Source: Anaerolineae bacterium
GTDB lineage: Bacteria; Chloroflexota; Anaerolineae; E26-bin7
Reading direction: 5' to 3'
NCBI GenBank assembly: GCA_029933115.1
Contig: JAOZOT010000005.1
Span: 1-34,779 of the forward strand
DNA length: 34,779 nucleotides
The notes beneath the pieces are model-generated. The model worked only from the letters and a program-made list of their open reading frames with translations, had not been told where the DNA came from and searched no databases. The position numbers and the translations under genes are program-made. Of this stretch, positions 21,574 through 28,267 are shown piece by piece (position 1 is the stretch's first letter; each line of letters begins with the position of its first letter).

Positions 21574-22826
21574 TTCGTTGCTCCCCGCTTCTTTCGCCAC
21601 TTTTCCTGGCACTGACGACAAAATACCCAACCTTCAAAGAACTTCGCATTCTTCGGGTCCTTGCAATAGTTATAAACATCTTCTGCTATTGGGTTTTTGC
21701 AGTGGTCGCATATCGCATAATCGCTTTTGCCGCCCGTTCGACGTTCCGTATTCGGTTCGTCCATCATACTTACTCCTTCGCCCGTATCCTGTTCTGCCGG
21801 TTCAGGGTCGGGCACGAGGCCATTCTTTTGCATATCGTGCTCGACCGGCGGCCCGAGCTCGTTTTCTATTTCCTGATATTCCGCTTCATCGATCGGGTTG
21901 TCGGCATCCTCTTCCAACCGTTGCTCCAGTTCATTGTCGGTCTCGCCAGCAGGCAATGAGGCTCTTCCGCTTTCGCCCGCTCCGCGCATCAGAAGCGTTG
22001 CCACCTGCATTTTGCGGGTATGAACCTTAACTCTTCCTTCCTTATCGGGTTTGCCCCGGTAAGGACGGCGCTCCCAGACTTTCACCAGTTCAAATTCCGG
22101 GGCGCTAAGCGGTATCCTGCCTGCCGACATTATTTTCGCATACGTAAGCACCTGGTTGATGAGCCGATCAGCCGTTCCGCTGTGCAGATCGTATTGAAAC
22201 GGGTTGAAGATACCGATGCCTTCAAGATCAATTAATCTGAGGAATAACCGTCCGCGCCGCGCGCATTTACCTTCAACGAAGTCCGGGCATTCGGTTCGTT
22301 TGCATTCGACTTCGACCCGCTTCCCGTCTAAATCATATCGCATCGCAATACCCGGCTGTTCAGTGCTATAGCACTCGGCAGTTCCGTCAGCCCGATAATA
22401 GGTATACTGAATGTTTGCGGTCACGTCGAAGTTGATCATAAATTTCACGCGCAAGCTCGCAGGAGTCGGGCCGAGTATCTCATCTATTTCCGGCTGATGC
22501 ACGGGATTTTCCGCTTTCACTATGAAGTAGCCAACGTTGAGGATGCCAGGCGATTTGCCCGCTTGCTCGGCGCGGGAGATGCGATCAAGCAATTTCTGCG
22601 CCTGCTCAGGTGTGCAGCGGACAATTTCAGCTACATCATTCGGCTTCCGGCCAGCCAGCGCAAGCAGGTCATCGCCGCTCAAACCAGCCTTGATTTTACC
22701 GGCCCTGGGGATTCTCAATGGTTTATCCCGCATTTCAACTTCAGTGAGAGTGCCCGGCTTCATAATCGGGCCTTCGCCGATTCGTTTTTCGATAGCGTTG
22801 CTGTTGGCGTTATTCGAGTCGTTCAT
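21570..22826 (-). CDS. Gp3-like (recombination directionality factor-type) protein with C-terminal Cys motif
   Basis: A 418-residue protein starting at the ATG at 22826, behind GGGAGCGTGAAA. The core at about 105-270 resembles the Gp3-like family found in many phages and including the phiC31 recombination directionality factor: CKRTECPDFVEGKCARRG, LRLIDLEGIGIFNPFQYDLH, then INQVLTYAKIMSAGRIPL and FELVKVW. A long acidic, disordered linker follows (about 290-365). The C-terminal cysteine cluster CDHCKNPI...CRQCQEKW could bind zinc. There is no integrase in this genome for it to direct, so a role in replication or recombination with the neighbouring SbcD-SbcC is more likely. The family call is by motif memory. 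Confidence 0.65.
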   Translation of the reverse strand: MNDSNNANSNAIEKRIGEGPIMKPGTLTEVEMRDKPLRIPRAGKIKAGLSGDDLLALAGRKPNDVAEIVRCTPEQAQKLLDRISRAEQAGKSPGILNVGYFIVKAENPVHQPEIDEILGPTPASLRVKFMINFDVTANIQYTYYRADGTAECYSTEQPGIAMRYDLDGKRVEVECKRTECPDFVEGKCARRGRLFLRLIDLEGIGIFNPFQYDLHSGTADRLINQVLTYAKIMSAGRIPLSAPEFELVKVWERRPYRGKPDKEGRVKVHTRKMQVATLLMRGAGESGRASLPAGETDNELEQRLEEDADNPIDEAEYQEIENELGPPVEHDMQKNGLVPDPEPAEQDTGEGVSMMDEPNTERRTGGKSDYAICDHCKNPIAEDVYNYCKDPKNAKFFEGWVFCRQCQEKWRKKRGATK

Positions 22827-22935
22827 TTTCACGCTCCCATATCTGTTGATTAAAATAAGCAATAGGAAAGTGCAGGTCGGCGGTGTAAAGACGCGTGACG
22901 GGCGCGAGAGGCGGCTCTCATCGGAAAATATGAGG
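22827..22935 (-). other. intergenic gap before the Gp3-like gene
   Basis: A 109-bp stretch. A 29-codon frame (22850-22939) overlaps the upstream stop as ATGA and has GGGGGC before it, but its composition (Arg/Ala/His-rich, no recognisable motif) is unconvincing. I see no hairpin or promoter of note here. Confidence 0.3.
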
Positions 22936-23151
22936 TCATTTTTGCCCCCTTCGTCGCTCTATCCGGTCAACGAGCAGATTTAAATTATCCTCAGCCCGTT
23001 TCGCGCCGATAACCGCTGCTTGAATAAGCTGCTCGTCAACCACTTTCAGATTTCGCCGGTTACCGTTCAGTATTCGATATGCGGCTGTGGCATCCGCAAG
23101 GCACGTTTTAAGCTTGTTCAGCTTTTGCGTCATATCCCTCGTGCAGCCCAT
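22936..23151 (-). CDS. small hypothetical helical protein
   Basis: A 71-residue basic protein from the ATG at 23151, behind GGAGGCTTGATT. It is predicted all-helical with heptads (LNKLKTCLADATAAYRIL, then QLIQAAVIGAKRAEDNLNLL) and a basic end (DRIERRRGQK). It is the second gene of the leftward operon, straight after the regulator. No family is recognised. A coiled-coil partner of the regulator or of replication proteins is possible. Confidence 0.6.
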   Translation of the reverse strand: MGCTRDMTQKLNKLKTCLADATAAYRILNGNRRNLKVVDEQLIQAAVIGAKRAEDNLNLLVDRIERRRGQK

Positions 23152-23153
23152 AA

Positions 23154-23414
23154 TCAAGCCTCCTTGTGCTGCCGCGCTTGGGCAATCAATCCGCCAAGCT
23201 CGCGGACTGGGATTTTGAGCACTTTTGATAGCTTGGGAATATACCTATAGGCGGGAATGCTGTTGCCGTTTTCCCAGAGGCATACGGTCTGGGCGGCGAC
23301 GCCGATCCGGTCGCCAAGCTGTCTTTGGGTAAGGCCAAGTTCCGCTCGCCTCGATTGAAGCAGCAATACCAGCTTCCCCTTCGGCGTTAATACGATGTAT
23401 TCATTGGCGTCCAT
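23154..23414 (-). CDS. Xre-family helix-turn-helix regulator (Cro/CI-type)
   Basis: An 86-residue protein; the ATG at 23414 is preferred to an upstream TTG (23420). Residues 15-70 form an HTH_3 domain: KLVLLLQSRRAELGLTQRQL, then GVAAQTVCLWENGNSIP, and RYIPKLSKVLKIPVREL. It is a single-domain protein with no C-terminal oligomerisation or protease domain. It has no Shine-Dalgarno site, and a TATAAT box ends only about 11 nt before the ATG, so the mRNA is probably leaderless. Because it is the first gene of the leftward early operon, a Cro-like autoregulator role fits better than a CI-like maintenance repressor. This is an inference. Confidence 0.8.
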   Translation of the reverse strand: MDANEYIVLTPKGKLVLLLQSRRAELGLTQRQLGDRIGVAAQTVCLWENGNSIPAYRYIPKLSKVLKIPVRELGGLIAQARQHKEA

Positions 23415-23425
23415 CGCCAAGCAGT

Positions 23426-23451
23426 ATTATAAAGAAAATCAAGAATGTCAA
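23426..23451 (-). promoter_or_regulatory. leftward promoter for the regulator and early operon
   Basis: On the minus strand TTGACA (23451-23446) is followed after 14 bp by TATAAT (23431-23426). Both hexamers match consensus but the spacer is short. With a 17-bp spacer the -10 would be AATACT. Either choice puts the start of transcription within a few bases of the regulator ATG, so the message would be leaderless or nearly so. Confidence 0.55.
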
Positions 23452-23483
23452 GCCCTTATACGAAAAAATCTAGTAATTTCTAA

Positions 23484-23501
23484 TTTCCGGTGGCTCGGAA
23501 A
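23484..23501. promoter_or_regulatory. candidate operator palindrome in the divergent control region
   Basis: TTTCCG (23484-23489) and CGGAAA (23496-23501) form an inverted repeat around GTGGCT. The site lies between the two divergent promoters, where an operator for the Xre-type regulator is expected. A direct repeat ACAGGGTAT at 23596-23604 and 23609-23617 overlaps the rightward promoter and could be a second kind of site. Confidence 0.4.
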
Positions 23502-23592
23502 GGTCGCGGAAGACGCTTTCTAACCTGTCCAATGGCCGAAAAACAGATGTTTACCTTTTTCAAAGAAATTCCAGATTCCCCCGCTGAACCCC

Positions 23593-23620
23593 TTGACAGG
23601 GTATCTCTACAGGGTATAAT
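23593..23620 (+). promoter_or_regulatory. rightward promoter, near-consensus sigma70
   Basis: TTGACA (23593-23598), a 16-bp spacer, and TATAAT (23615-23620). Both hexamers are perfect. Transcription should begin at about 23627. It drives the only three plus-strand genes and would transcribe the structured element at 23887-23957. The spacer holds part of a repeated ACAGGGTAT, which might be an operator. Confidence 0.8.
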
Positions 23621-23662
23621 TGAAGCGTGATGAACGATAAAATGAGGAATGGAAGGGATATT

Positions 23663-23881
23663 ATGAAAACGAAAATCAATGGAAGCGACCCTAAAACAAC
23701 AGGGGAAGTGCTTCAATGTCTGCGTGAAGCGCGAGACGGCAATCTCAATGAGTGCCGCCGACTCGCCCAAGCTGGCGTGATTCCGCCTGGATGGAAAGAG
23801 GAAGTGTGCAATTTCTGTGGTGGCGCCATCGCGACTTCGCCCGACGGGAAATTCACCCTTCACATTGGCGAGTGCGGCTAA
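23663..23881 (+). CDS. small Cys-containing protein, first gene of the rightward operon
   Basis: A 72-residue protein. I chose the ATG at 23663 because GGAAGGGATATT precedes it. An upstream GTG/ATG at 23627/23630 would be leaderless from the predicted start site and adds 11-12 residues. The protein has a helical region (TTGEVLQCLREARDGNLNEC), then CNFCGGA and FTLHIGEC near the end, a likely CxxC...HxxxC zinc site. No family is recognised. Being the first product after a strong promoter suggests an early regulator or host-takeover factor. Confidence 0.65.
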   Translation: MKTKINGSDPKTTGEVLQCLREARDGNLNECRRLAQAGVIPPGWKEEVCNFCGGAIATSPDGKFTLHIGECG

Positions 23882-23886
23882 CCTCC

Positions 23887-23957
23887 TACAGGCTCCCCAC
23901 CGTGTTCGACTCACGGCGGGGGGCTATGCCCCCGTGACGGTTCACGGGGAGCCTGTA
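23887..23957 (+). ncRNA. structured 71-nt element, candidate cis-acting RNA switch
   Basis: TACAGGCTCCCC (23887-23898) pairs perfectly with GGGGAGCCTGTA (23946-23957). Within that, CCGTG(TTCGACT)CACGG (23900-23916) and GGGGGC(TAT)GCCCCC (23919-23933) form hairpins. A competing fold uses CCCCGTGA(CGGT)TCACGGGG (23930-23949, 8 bp, perfect) together with a long 5' hairpin in which 23892-23898 pairs with 23918-23924. The two folds exclude each other. No T-run follows, so it is not an ordinary terminator. The element starts six bases after the first gene's stop, within the early rightward transcript. Possible roles are an antiterminator (HK022 put-like in plan only), an attenuator or a folded recombination site. 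Confidence 0.55.
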
Positions 23958-23975
23958 TTGGATGAGGATGACACA

Positions 23976-24458
23976 ATGGGCGCTTATGCCACCTACAACT
24001 GGGAATGGGATACCTGGCCCGAACCGCACTGGCGCACGCCACTTACCGACAAGGAGATTCTTCGCTTCACCAAGAAGCTGGTGCGGCATTTCAAGACGCC
24101 GCATCTGCTCATCCGGCGCGCCAAGTATCACGGGCGCGGCGGCGGCAAATATCACTGGACGAACTATTGGTATCATTACGCCGACCTCAGCAAAAATAAA
24201 TCTCGTTTCGTGTATATGCGCACTAATCCCAAGTGCGATCTTTATAACCGCATGATAAAATTGTCCGCCGTCGTGCCGTTCAGCACATTGTTGCACGAGT
24301 TTACCCATCACCTCTGCGACCCGCAAGACCAGAAGGATAGGCGCAACGGTAAAGCACACTATCACGGAAAGCATTTCCGGAAGGCGTTGAAGCGGGTCTA
24401 CAAATGGGCCGAACGCTGGCTGCCTGAACTTGAGGCGGCAAGGAAAACACAACAATGA
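23976..24458 (+). CDS. SprT-like zinc metallopeptidase
   Basis: A 160-residue protein starting at the ATG at 23976, behind GAGGATGACACA. The zinc site is LLHEFTHHL (about residues 105-113, with His107, Glu108, His111). The third ligand is probably in HYHGKHFRKALKRV (about 128-141), the HG-x-x-F signature of SprT-like proteins. The N-terminal half is rich in Trp, Tyr and His. SprT-like enzymes cut DNA-bound or other proteins. A phage version in an early operon might remove host DNA-binding or defence proteins, but no target can be read from the sequence. It lies just after the structured element. Confidence 0.8.
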   Translation: MGAYATYNWEWDTWPEPHWRTPLTDKEILRFTKKLVRHFKTPHLLIRRAKYHGRGGGKYHWTNYWYHYADLSKNKSRFVYMRTNPKCDLYNRMIKLSAVVPFSTLLHEFTHHLCDPQDQKDRRNGKAHYHGKHFRKALKRVYKWAERWLPELEAARKTQQ

Positions 24459-24679
24459 AATACATCAGTGCCCGGAAGCTGGCGGCAATGCTGGGCGTGC
24501 CGCGCAACAAAATCCTGGCCGCATTGCACAGCGGCAGAATCCGTTCTGAAAAGGTAGAAGTTACGCGCGTTGAGCGGCGCATCCCGTATTCCGAACTCAG
24601 CCGCGTCCGGCAACTTATGCAGCGAGGCGCTTGGGATTGGGGCAAGCGCGGCAGACCGAGAAAGCACTCAAAGAATTGA
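24455..24679 (+). CDS. excisionase-like helix-turn-helix protein with AT-hook
   Basis: A 74-residue protein from the ATG at 24455 (ATGA overlap). Residues 3-40 look like an excisionase/MerR-type helix-turn-helix (YISARKLAAMLGVPRNKILA, then ALHSGRI) with a beta-hairpin EKVEVTRVERRIPYSELS. The tail has KRGRPRKHSKN, a classic AT-hook (RGRPRK). It may bend or bind AT-rich DNA. No integrase is present, so it is more likely a regulator or a nucleoid-type protein than a true Xis. Confidence 0.7.
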   Translation: MKYISARKLAAMLGVPRNKILAALHSGRIRSEKVEVTRVERRIPYSELSRVRQLMQRGAWDWGKRGRPRKHSKN

Positions 24680-24692
24680 AGCGTTGAATAAG

Positions 24693-24899
24693 CTATGTCG
24701 GCTTTTCGTCTACATCTGTAGATTTATTCTCTACTCTCTTGCTGAACCCGTCTCCCCTATACACGGGAGTTGGCGGGCTATATGTTCTTTTCGCCTCGCC
24801 ACCGCATACCGGGCATTTCCGGCTGCCATAAGGCGGGCTATCCTCCAGCCGTTCAAAAAGCGTTTTGCAGGCCAGGCAGCGGAACTCATAAAGCGGCAT
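24693..24899 (-). CDS. FmdB-like zinc ribbon protein
   Basis: A 68-residue protein starting at the ATG at 24899, behind GGAGGAGACAG. It begins MPLYEFRCLACKTLFE and later has KCPVCGGEAKRTYSPP: two CxxC pairs in the arrangement of FmdB family zinc ribbons. A polar tail follows. Family members are regulatory or ribosome/RNA-associated small proteins and are common in phages with unclear roles. It is the last gene of the late operon, and its stop faces the rightward operon 13 bp away. Confidence 0.75.
   Translation of the reverse strand: MPLYEFRCLACKTLFERLEDSPPYGSRKCPVCGGEAKRTYSPPTPVYRGDGFSKRVENKSTDVDEKPT
24709..24728 (+). terminator. possible weak terminator for the rightward operon
   Basis: TCTACA-TC-TGTAGA (24709-24722) is a small palindrome followed by TTTATT. 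The two convergent operons meet with only 13 bp between their stop codons, so a rightward terminator has to lie inside the opposing gene. The stem is short and its tight 2-nt loop must open to four bases, so confidence is low. Confidence 0.3.
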
Positions 24900-24917
24900 C
24901 TGTCTCCTCCGCACGTT

Positions 24918-26090
24918 TCATTTTCTTCTCAGATTGATTGCGTTAAACCAGGTCACTCCCCAGCGCGGATGCACGGCAAACATTGCCTGCATCGCCGGGC
25001 AAGGCCGATCGAATTGGCCGAGCGTATATTCTGTAACGCCCGGAAAACAGCCGCCAAAAATCACCGGCGGACTAAGGCTCAAAAAATGCCAGTGGCCGAA
25101 TTCGCCCCAATCTATGCGTTTGCCCGTATCCTGCTGGATGCGGCTGAGGCGGCGTCGCGCCATGTTCTCTGTGTTGACGCTGGCCTTTATCTTGTCGCCG
25201 TGCTCAAGAAAGAATTGCCAGCCGAATCGGTCTACGATTTCCCAGTCACTATAATCGCTTAGTTCGAATCGGCTTTCTACATTTTCCGGTTTTATGCGCT
25301 CAATCACTTCGTGCAGCGTGTTGTAGGCGACGCGATCCCAATTATCTTCCGGTCGCTTGCCCTGGTAGCGCCCGCCCGACCTTCCGTGATTGCCGCTGCG
25401 GTAGTGAACTGTGACTTTGCGAAACTTCGTTGAAGCGAATATTATCAAGTCGAGCATCAGCTCAACGAAAAGGTTCGCCTGCTCCAGGACGCCCATATCG
25501 GCGCGCCACAACTGGCCGGGGTAAACTCCGCCATCGCCCTCAACAACATCGCCCAAAATATCTATATCCAGCCCGACGAAACCCTTGAAGCCGCCCTGCT
25601 TTTTTTTAATGATGCTGACCATAGCTTCTTTGATACGGTCAAATGAAGCTATCGTTATGCTGGGATCGTAGAAGTTCGACTTCTGATTTTCCTGTGGCCG
25701 CACAACGAGACCGGTATGAACATCGCATATTGTAAGCACAGCGAGTTCAGAATCTTTATCGGGCTTATAAGTCGCGGGCGGCGGTATTTCAATGGGCGCG
25801 AGTTTGTCGGCCATGAGCTTTATCGCCTGAGCGAGTTCGCGCTTCACTTCCAACTGCTTAGCCTCACGCTGCGTCAATCCCAATTCTACATTCGTTGGCT
25901 TTGGTGGAACGACGCCGCCATCCTGCTGGTAAAACGCGCCCATCGCATACATCCAGTAGGAGCGGGCGACACTTTTTTTCATGTTGAATTCATTATGCAT
26001 CGCGCTCCGCTTCCCGTAAGGGTCATCGCGCAAATATTCCATCACACGCTTTAGAGTATCGGTATCCGGTTGGAATGGTGGCGTTGGCAT
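24918..26090 (-). CDS. calcineurin-like metallophosphoesterase
   Basis: A 390-residue protein starting at the ATG at 26090. Residues 1-100 are an N-terminal helical region with DDPYGKRSAMHNEF and AVARSYWMYAM-type segments. The catalytic domain has DVH (123-125), ILGDVVEG (179-186), SGNHGR (232-237), EHGD (296-299) and GHWH (332-335), which are all of the two-metal ligands. It is therefore probably active as a phosphodiesterase or nuclease. Similar phage enzymes lie beside lysis or tail genes. The substrate is unknown. It is a separate gene from the SbcD half at 18307-21573 and is not close to it in sequence. Confidence 0.8.
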   Translation of the reverse strand: MPTPPFQPDTDTLKRVMEYLRDDPYGKRSAMHNEFNMKKSVARSYWMYAMGAFYQQDGGVVPPKPTNVELGLTQREAKQLEVKRELAQAIKLMADKLAPIEIPPPATYKPDKDSELAVLTICDVHTGLVVRPQENQKSNFYDPSITIASFDRIKEAMVSIIKKKQGGFKGFVGLDIDILGDVVEGDGGVYPGQLWRADMGVLEQANLFVELMLDLIIFASTKFRKVTVHYRSGNHGRSGGRYQGKRPEDNWDRVAYNTLHEVIERIKPENVESRFELSDYSDWEIVDRFGWQFFLEHGDKIKASVNTENMARRRLSRIQQDTGKRIDWGEFGHWHFLSLSPPVIFGGCFPGVTEYTLGQFDRPCPAMQAMFAVHPRWGVTWFNAINLRRK

Positions 26091-26299
26091 TAATCGTCTC
26101 TCGACAATTCAATCTGCTCGCCGACCTGCTCAATGGGCTGAAGCGGCTTGGTGAAGCCGACAACGTTTGCCCTGGGCGGTTTGCTCGCGAACTCTCCAGC
26201 AAGTTTCATCATTTCGCGCGCCAGGTCAAAATCAACATCATCCTCGACGAGCGTTGCTGCAATCTTGCCGCTGATAAAGAATTTTAATTCAAGCTCCAT
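26090..26299 (-). CDS. small hypothetical protein
   Basis: A 69-residue acidic protein from the ATG at 26299, which overlaps the endolysin TGA as TGATG. It begins ELELKFFISGKIAATL (beta-like), then has a helix DVDFDLAREMMKLAGEF and a charged tail. The ribosome-binding site is poor, so translation probably depends on termination of the endolysin gene. No family is recognised. Confidence 0.6.
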   Translation of the reverse strand: MELELKFFISGKIAATLVEDDVDFDLAREMMKLAGEFASKPPRANVVGFTKPLQPIEQVGEQIELSRDD

Positions 26300-26826
26300 C
26301 AGGCAAGCGCCATATCGAAATTGCCAATTCCGACGGCGATAAAAACAAGCTCGCTTCTAGGTCGTTCTCTCATTTCAACTCTATCGTTCACGTTTCCTTC
26401 TATCGTTTCTATGTAGGCATCGTGAACGCGCGCGACCATGCCTGTATGCCGGTATCCCGTTGGCCCGCCTTTCACCAAAAACAGGTCGCCGTTTCTGGGA
26501 TTGGTTGTAATCCAGCCGTTTCTTTTCGCATAGCGATATAACGCGCTGCTGCTCCAGCGCAGGCGGCCCAGCGGCGCGAAGGGATTTACTTTACGCAGTA
26601 AGCGCGCCGCGAGAATATAGCAATTCGTTGCAATGCCCGCACACCATTCATATGCGCGCCCTTCATTGCCTTCCATAACCGCGCGGACAATCTTGCCTCG
26701 GTTTTCGCCGCCGGACTCGCAAGCGCCCAGCGCATCGTAAAAAAGCGCCAGCGCCGTTGCACGCAAACTACCGGACGCGACGGCGATAGTCACATTGAAA
26801 TCAGGATTGAAAGGATTGCGCGTCAT
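26299..26826 (-). CDS. CHAP-domain endolysin
   Basis: A 175-residue protein starting at the ATG at 26826 (AAGGAATATAAGAA upstream, ATGA overlap). The CHAP cysteine protease/amidase motifs are visible: YEWCAGIATNCY with catalytic Cys62, GDLFLVKGG (113-121), RHTGMVARV with His127, and ETIEGN (140-145) with an acidic/amide third residue. It cleaves peptidoglycan. There is no separate wall-binding domain and no signal peptide, so a holin is needed for release. The holin-like gene lies about 17 kb away in this map, at the start of the late operon. Confidence 0.88.
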   Translation of the reverse strand: MTRNPFNPDFNVTIAVASGSLRATALALFYDALGACESGGENRGKIVRAVMEGNEGRAYEWCAGIATNCYILAARLLRKVNPFAPLGRLRWSSSALYRYAKRNGWITTNPRNGDLFLVKGGPTGYRHTGMVARVHDAYIETIEGNVNDRVEMRERPRSELVFIAVGIGNFDMALA

Positions 26827-27230
26827 TTCTTATATTCCTTATGAAACTTCTCAAACTCATCGAGCAGGTATTGCGACAGGTGCTCCTCAAAATCATCGCC
26901 CTCCGCTTGCGGCCCAAGTATTGTTACAGTTCCCACGCGCGTGGCGATACCGTAATCGGCAATCAACTTCGGGATTACCGCGCGGGCGAATGCAACCGTT
27001 TCCTCACGATAGCGCGCTGGTATTTCATCGGCATTATCATTGACGAAATCAACCGCCCATTCAGCAGCGAAATCGTCAATGCGGCTCAGGTCAAGCTCCT
27101 GGCCGGTCGCAATGTCCAGCACATAAGACGCGAGCAGCGCCGCGACTTTCGTCTTGTCAAGTTCCGCTTTGCAGCTCGCAGCGCCTATTAGCAGCAGCGC
27201 CACCAGCACGATTAGATAAACTCTTCGCAT
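26823..27230 (-). CDS. phage lipoprotein
   Basis: A 135-residue protein starting at the ATG at 27230, behind GGAGGTTTCGAC. Residues 1-20 are a lipoprotein signal peptide: basic RR, hydrophobic VYLIVLVALLLIG, then lipobox AASC with Cys20. The mature part is acidic and helical (AALLASYVLDIATGQELD, then FAAEWAVDFVNDNADEI), with no domain recognised. It is next to the endolysin, so an outer-membrane or spanin-like lysis role is possible, though it is longer than Rz1. Superinfection exclusion is another option for phage lipoproteins. Confidence 0.8.
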   Translation of the reverse strand: MRRVYLIVLVALLLIGAASCKAELDKTKVAALLASYVLDIATGQELDLSRIDDFAAEWAVDFVNDNADEIPARYREETVAFARAVIPKLIADYGIATRVGTVTILGPQAEGDDFEEHLSQYLLDEFEKFHKEYKK

Positions 27231-27253
27231 GTCGAAACCTCCATAATTCGTAA

Positions 27254-28267
27254 TTACGCCGTGTGATAACGCACCAGGATACCGCCTTCGAAAGTCAGCA
27301 AATGGTTGGTAACGCGGTCGCCGTCCAGAATGATAATCACCTGCGTTATGCCATCATTGCCGTTGACGTTGAAGGCCGTATCCGCGCGCACTTTAGCCGA
27401 GCAATGTAACTTCTCCAGCGGCGTGGCTACTCCGATACCCACCTTATCCAAGCCCGCGTCTACCTTTATGAGATTAACGTCGGTATCGCCCTCAATGCGG
27501 GTATCTATGTCCGCGCCGGACTCATTGAACACAACCGCGCCTGTAGTTCCAATATCATGGTGCAAAGTGCTATAGTTATCGTAAACTTTCAGGAAGCCGC
27601 TTGCTGTTACTTGTAGCATCCCATTGCCGATTTGCTCGCCGAAGTCAACCTCTCCGATATGGACGGTTCCTTTTGTGGCGTTATCGGTGCTACGGAGTTT
27701 CAAGCTTTCGCTTGCGGCGATTCCGCCTTTTAATATCTGCCCGCCACTCCTGCCCGCCAGCTTTGCATACTGCGTATGGTCGTCATCGGCAAGCCCCGTC
27801 AGCGCCGCGCCGTGGTCAAGCTGTCCGCAATTAGCCGCGTCCTGATGCGTGTGCGTAGGGGTCTCGGAAGCCAGGCCACCGCTGCCCTTCTCCTTCAGAT
27901 ACTGCGGATGGTCATCGTCGCCCAGCCCGCTCAGGCTGCCGTGGTCTATCGCGCTTTCGTCCATACCCAGCGTCACGTAATCGCCGCCGTCGCTGTAGGT
28001 AAGCGGGCTATCAGTTCGCAGCACGCCGTCGTTGTTAGCCGCGCCCAGGAAGCCGGGCGTGGCATCGCCGTCCACGCCGACAAGCTGGTCGGTGCCGCCG
28101 CCGCTAACAGGTGGTGGGTCTGGGCTTGCTGCGCGAAACAGGGAAGTTCCCGTGAGCCGAACTTCCGGTTTACGACACTCCAGCCTGAAGAATCGCGCCA
28201 CCGACCGCAACAGCGTGCGAACGGGATTGTCCGGGTCTTTGATAACAGGGTGTCGGAACATGCTCAT
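27254..28267 (-). CDS. tail fibre / receptor-binding protein
   Basis: A 337-residue protein from the ATG at 28267 (AGGAGATGTAGC upstream, ATGA overlap with the hub gene). An N-terminal basic segment (about 1-40) is followed by Gly/Ser/Asp-rich repeats, including DHGSLSGLGDDDHPQYLKE and LDHGAALTGLADDDHTQYAK. This DHG...L-DDDH-QY module is typical of phage fibres. The C-terminal third is beta-rich and probably holds the receptor-binding or trimerisation part. It is encoded after the hub, as in many siphoviruses. Confidence 0.8.
   Translation of the reverse strand: MSMFRHPVIKDPDNPVRTLLRSVARFFRLECRKPEVRLTGTSLFRAASPDPPPVSGGGTDQLVGVDGDATPGFLGAANNDGVLRTDSPLTYSDGGDYVTLGMDESAIDHGSLSGLGDDDHPQYLKEKGSGGLASETPTHTHQDAANCGQLDHGAALTGLADDDHTQYAKLAGRSGGQILKGGIAASESLKLRSTDNATKGTVHIGEVDFGEQIGNGMLQVTASGFLKVYDNYSTLHHDIGTTGAVVFNESGADIDTRIEGDTDVNLIKVDAGLDKVGIGVATPLEKLHCSAKVRADTAFNVNGNDGITQVIIILDGDRVTNHLLTFEGGILVRYHTA

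Noticed and set aside
22850-22939. 29-codon gene overlapping the 22936-23151 stop
   Set aside because: It has an ATGA overlap and a purine-rich stretch, but Arg/Ala/His-rich composition and no recognisable feature. Chance is a fair explanation.
23900-23916. T-arm-like sequence CCGTG-TTCGACT-CACGG suggesting a tRNA or a tRNA-derived attachment site
   Set aside because: The five-pair stem and seven-base loop match a tRNA T-arm, but no acceptor, D-arm or anticodon arm can be placed on either strand and no integrase is present. It is better explained as part of the larger folded element.
23887-23957. MITE or insertion-sequence remnant because of its 12-bp inverted ends
   Set aside because: I see no target-site duplication at the borders and no other copy in the window, and the inner hairpins make a functional RNA or DNA fold more likely. 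A recombination site remains possible.
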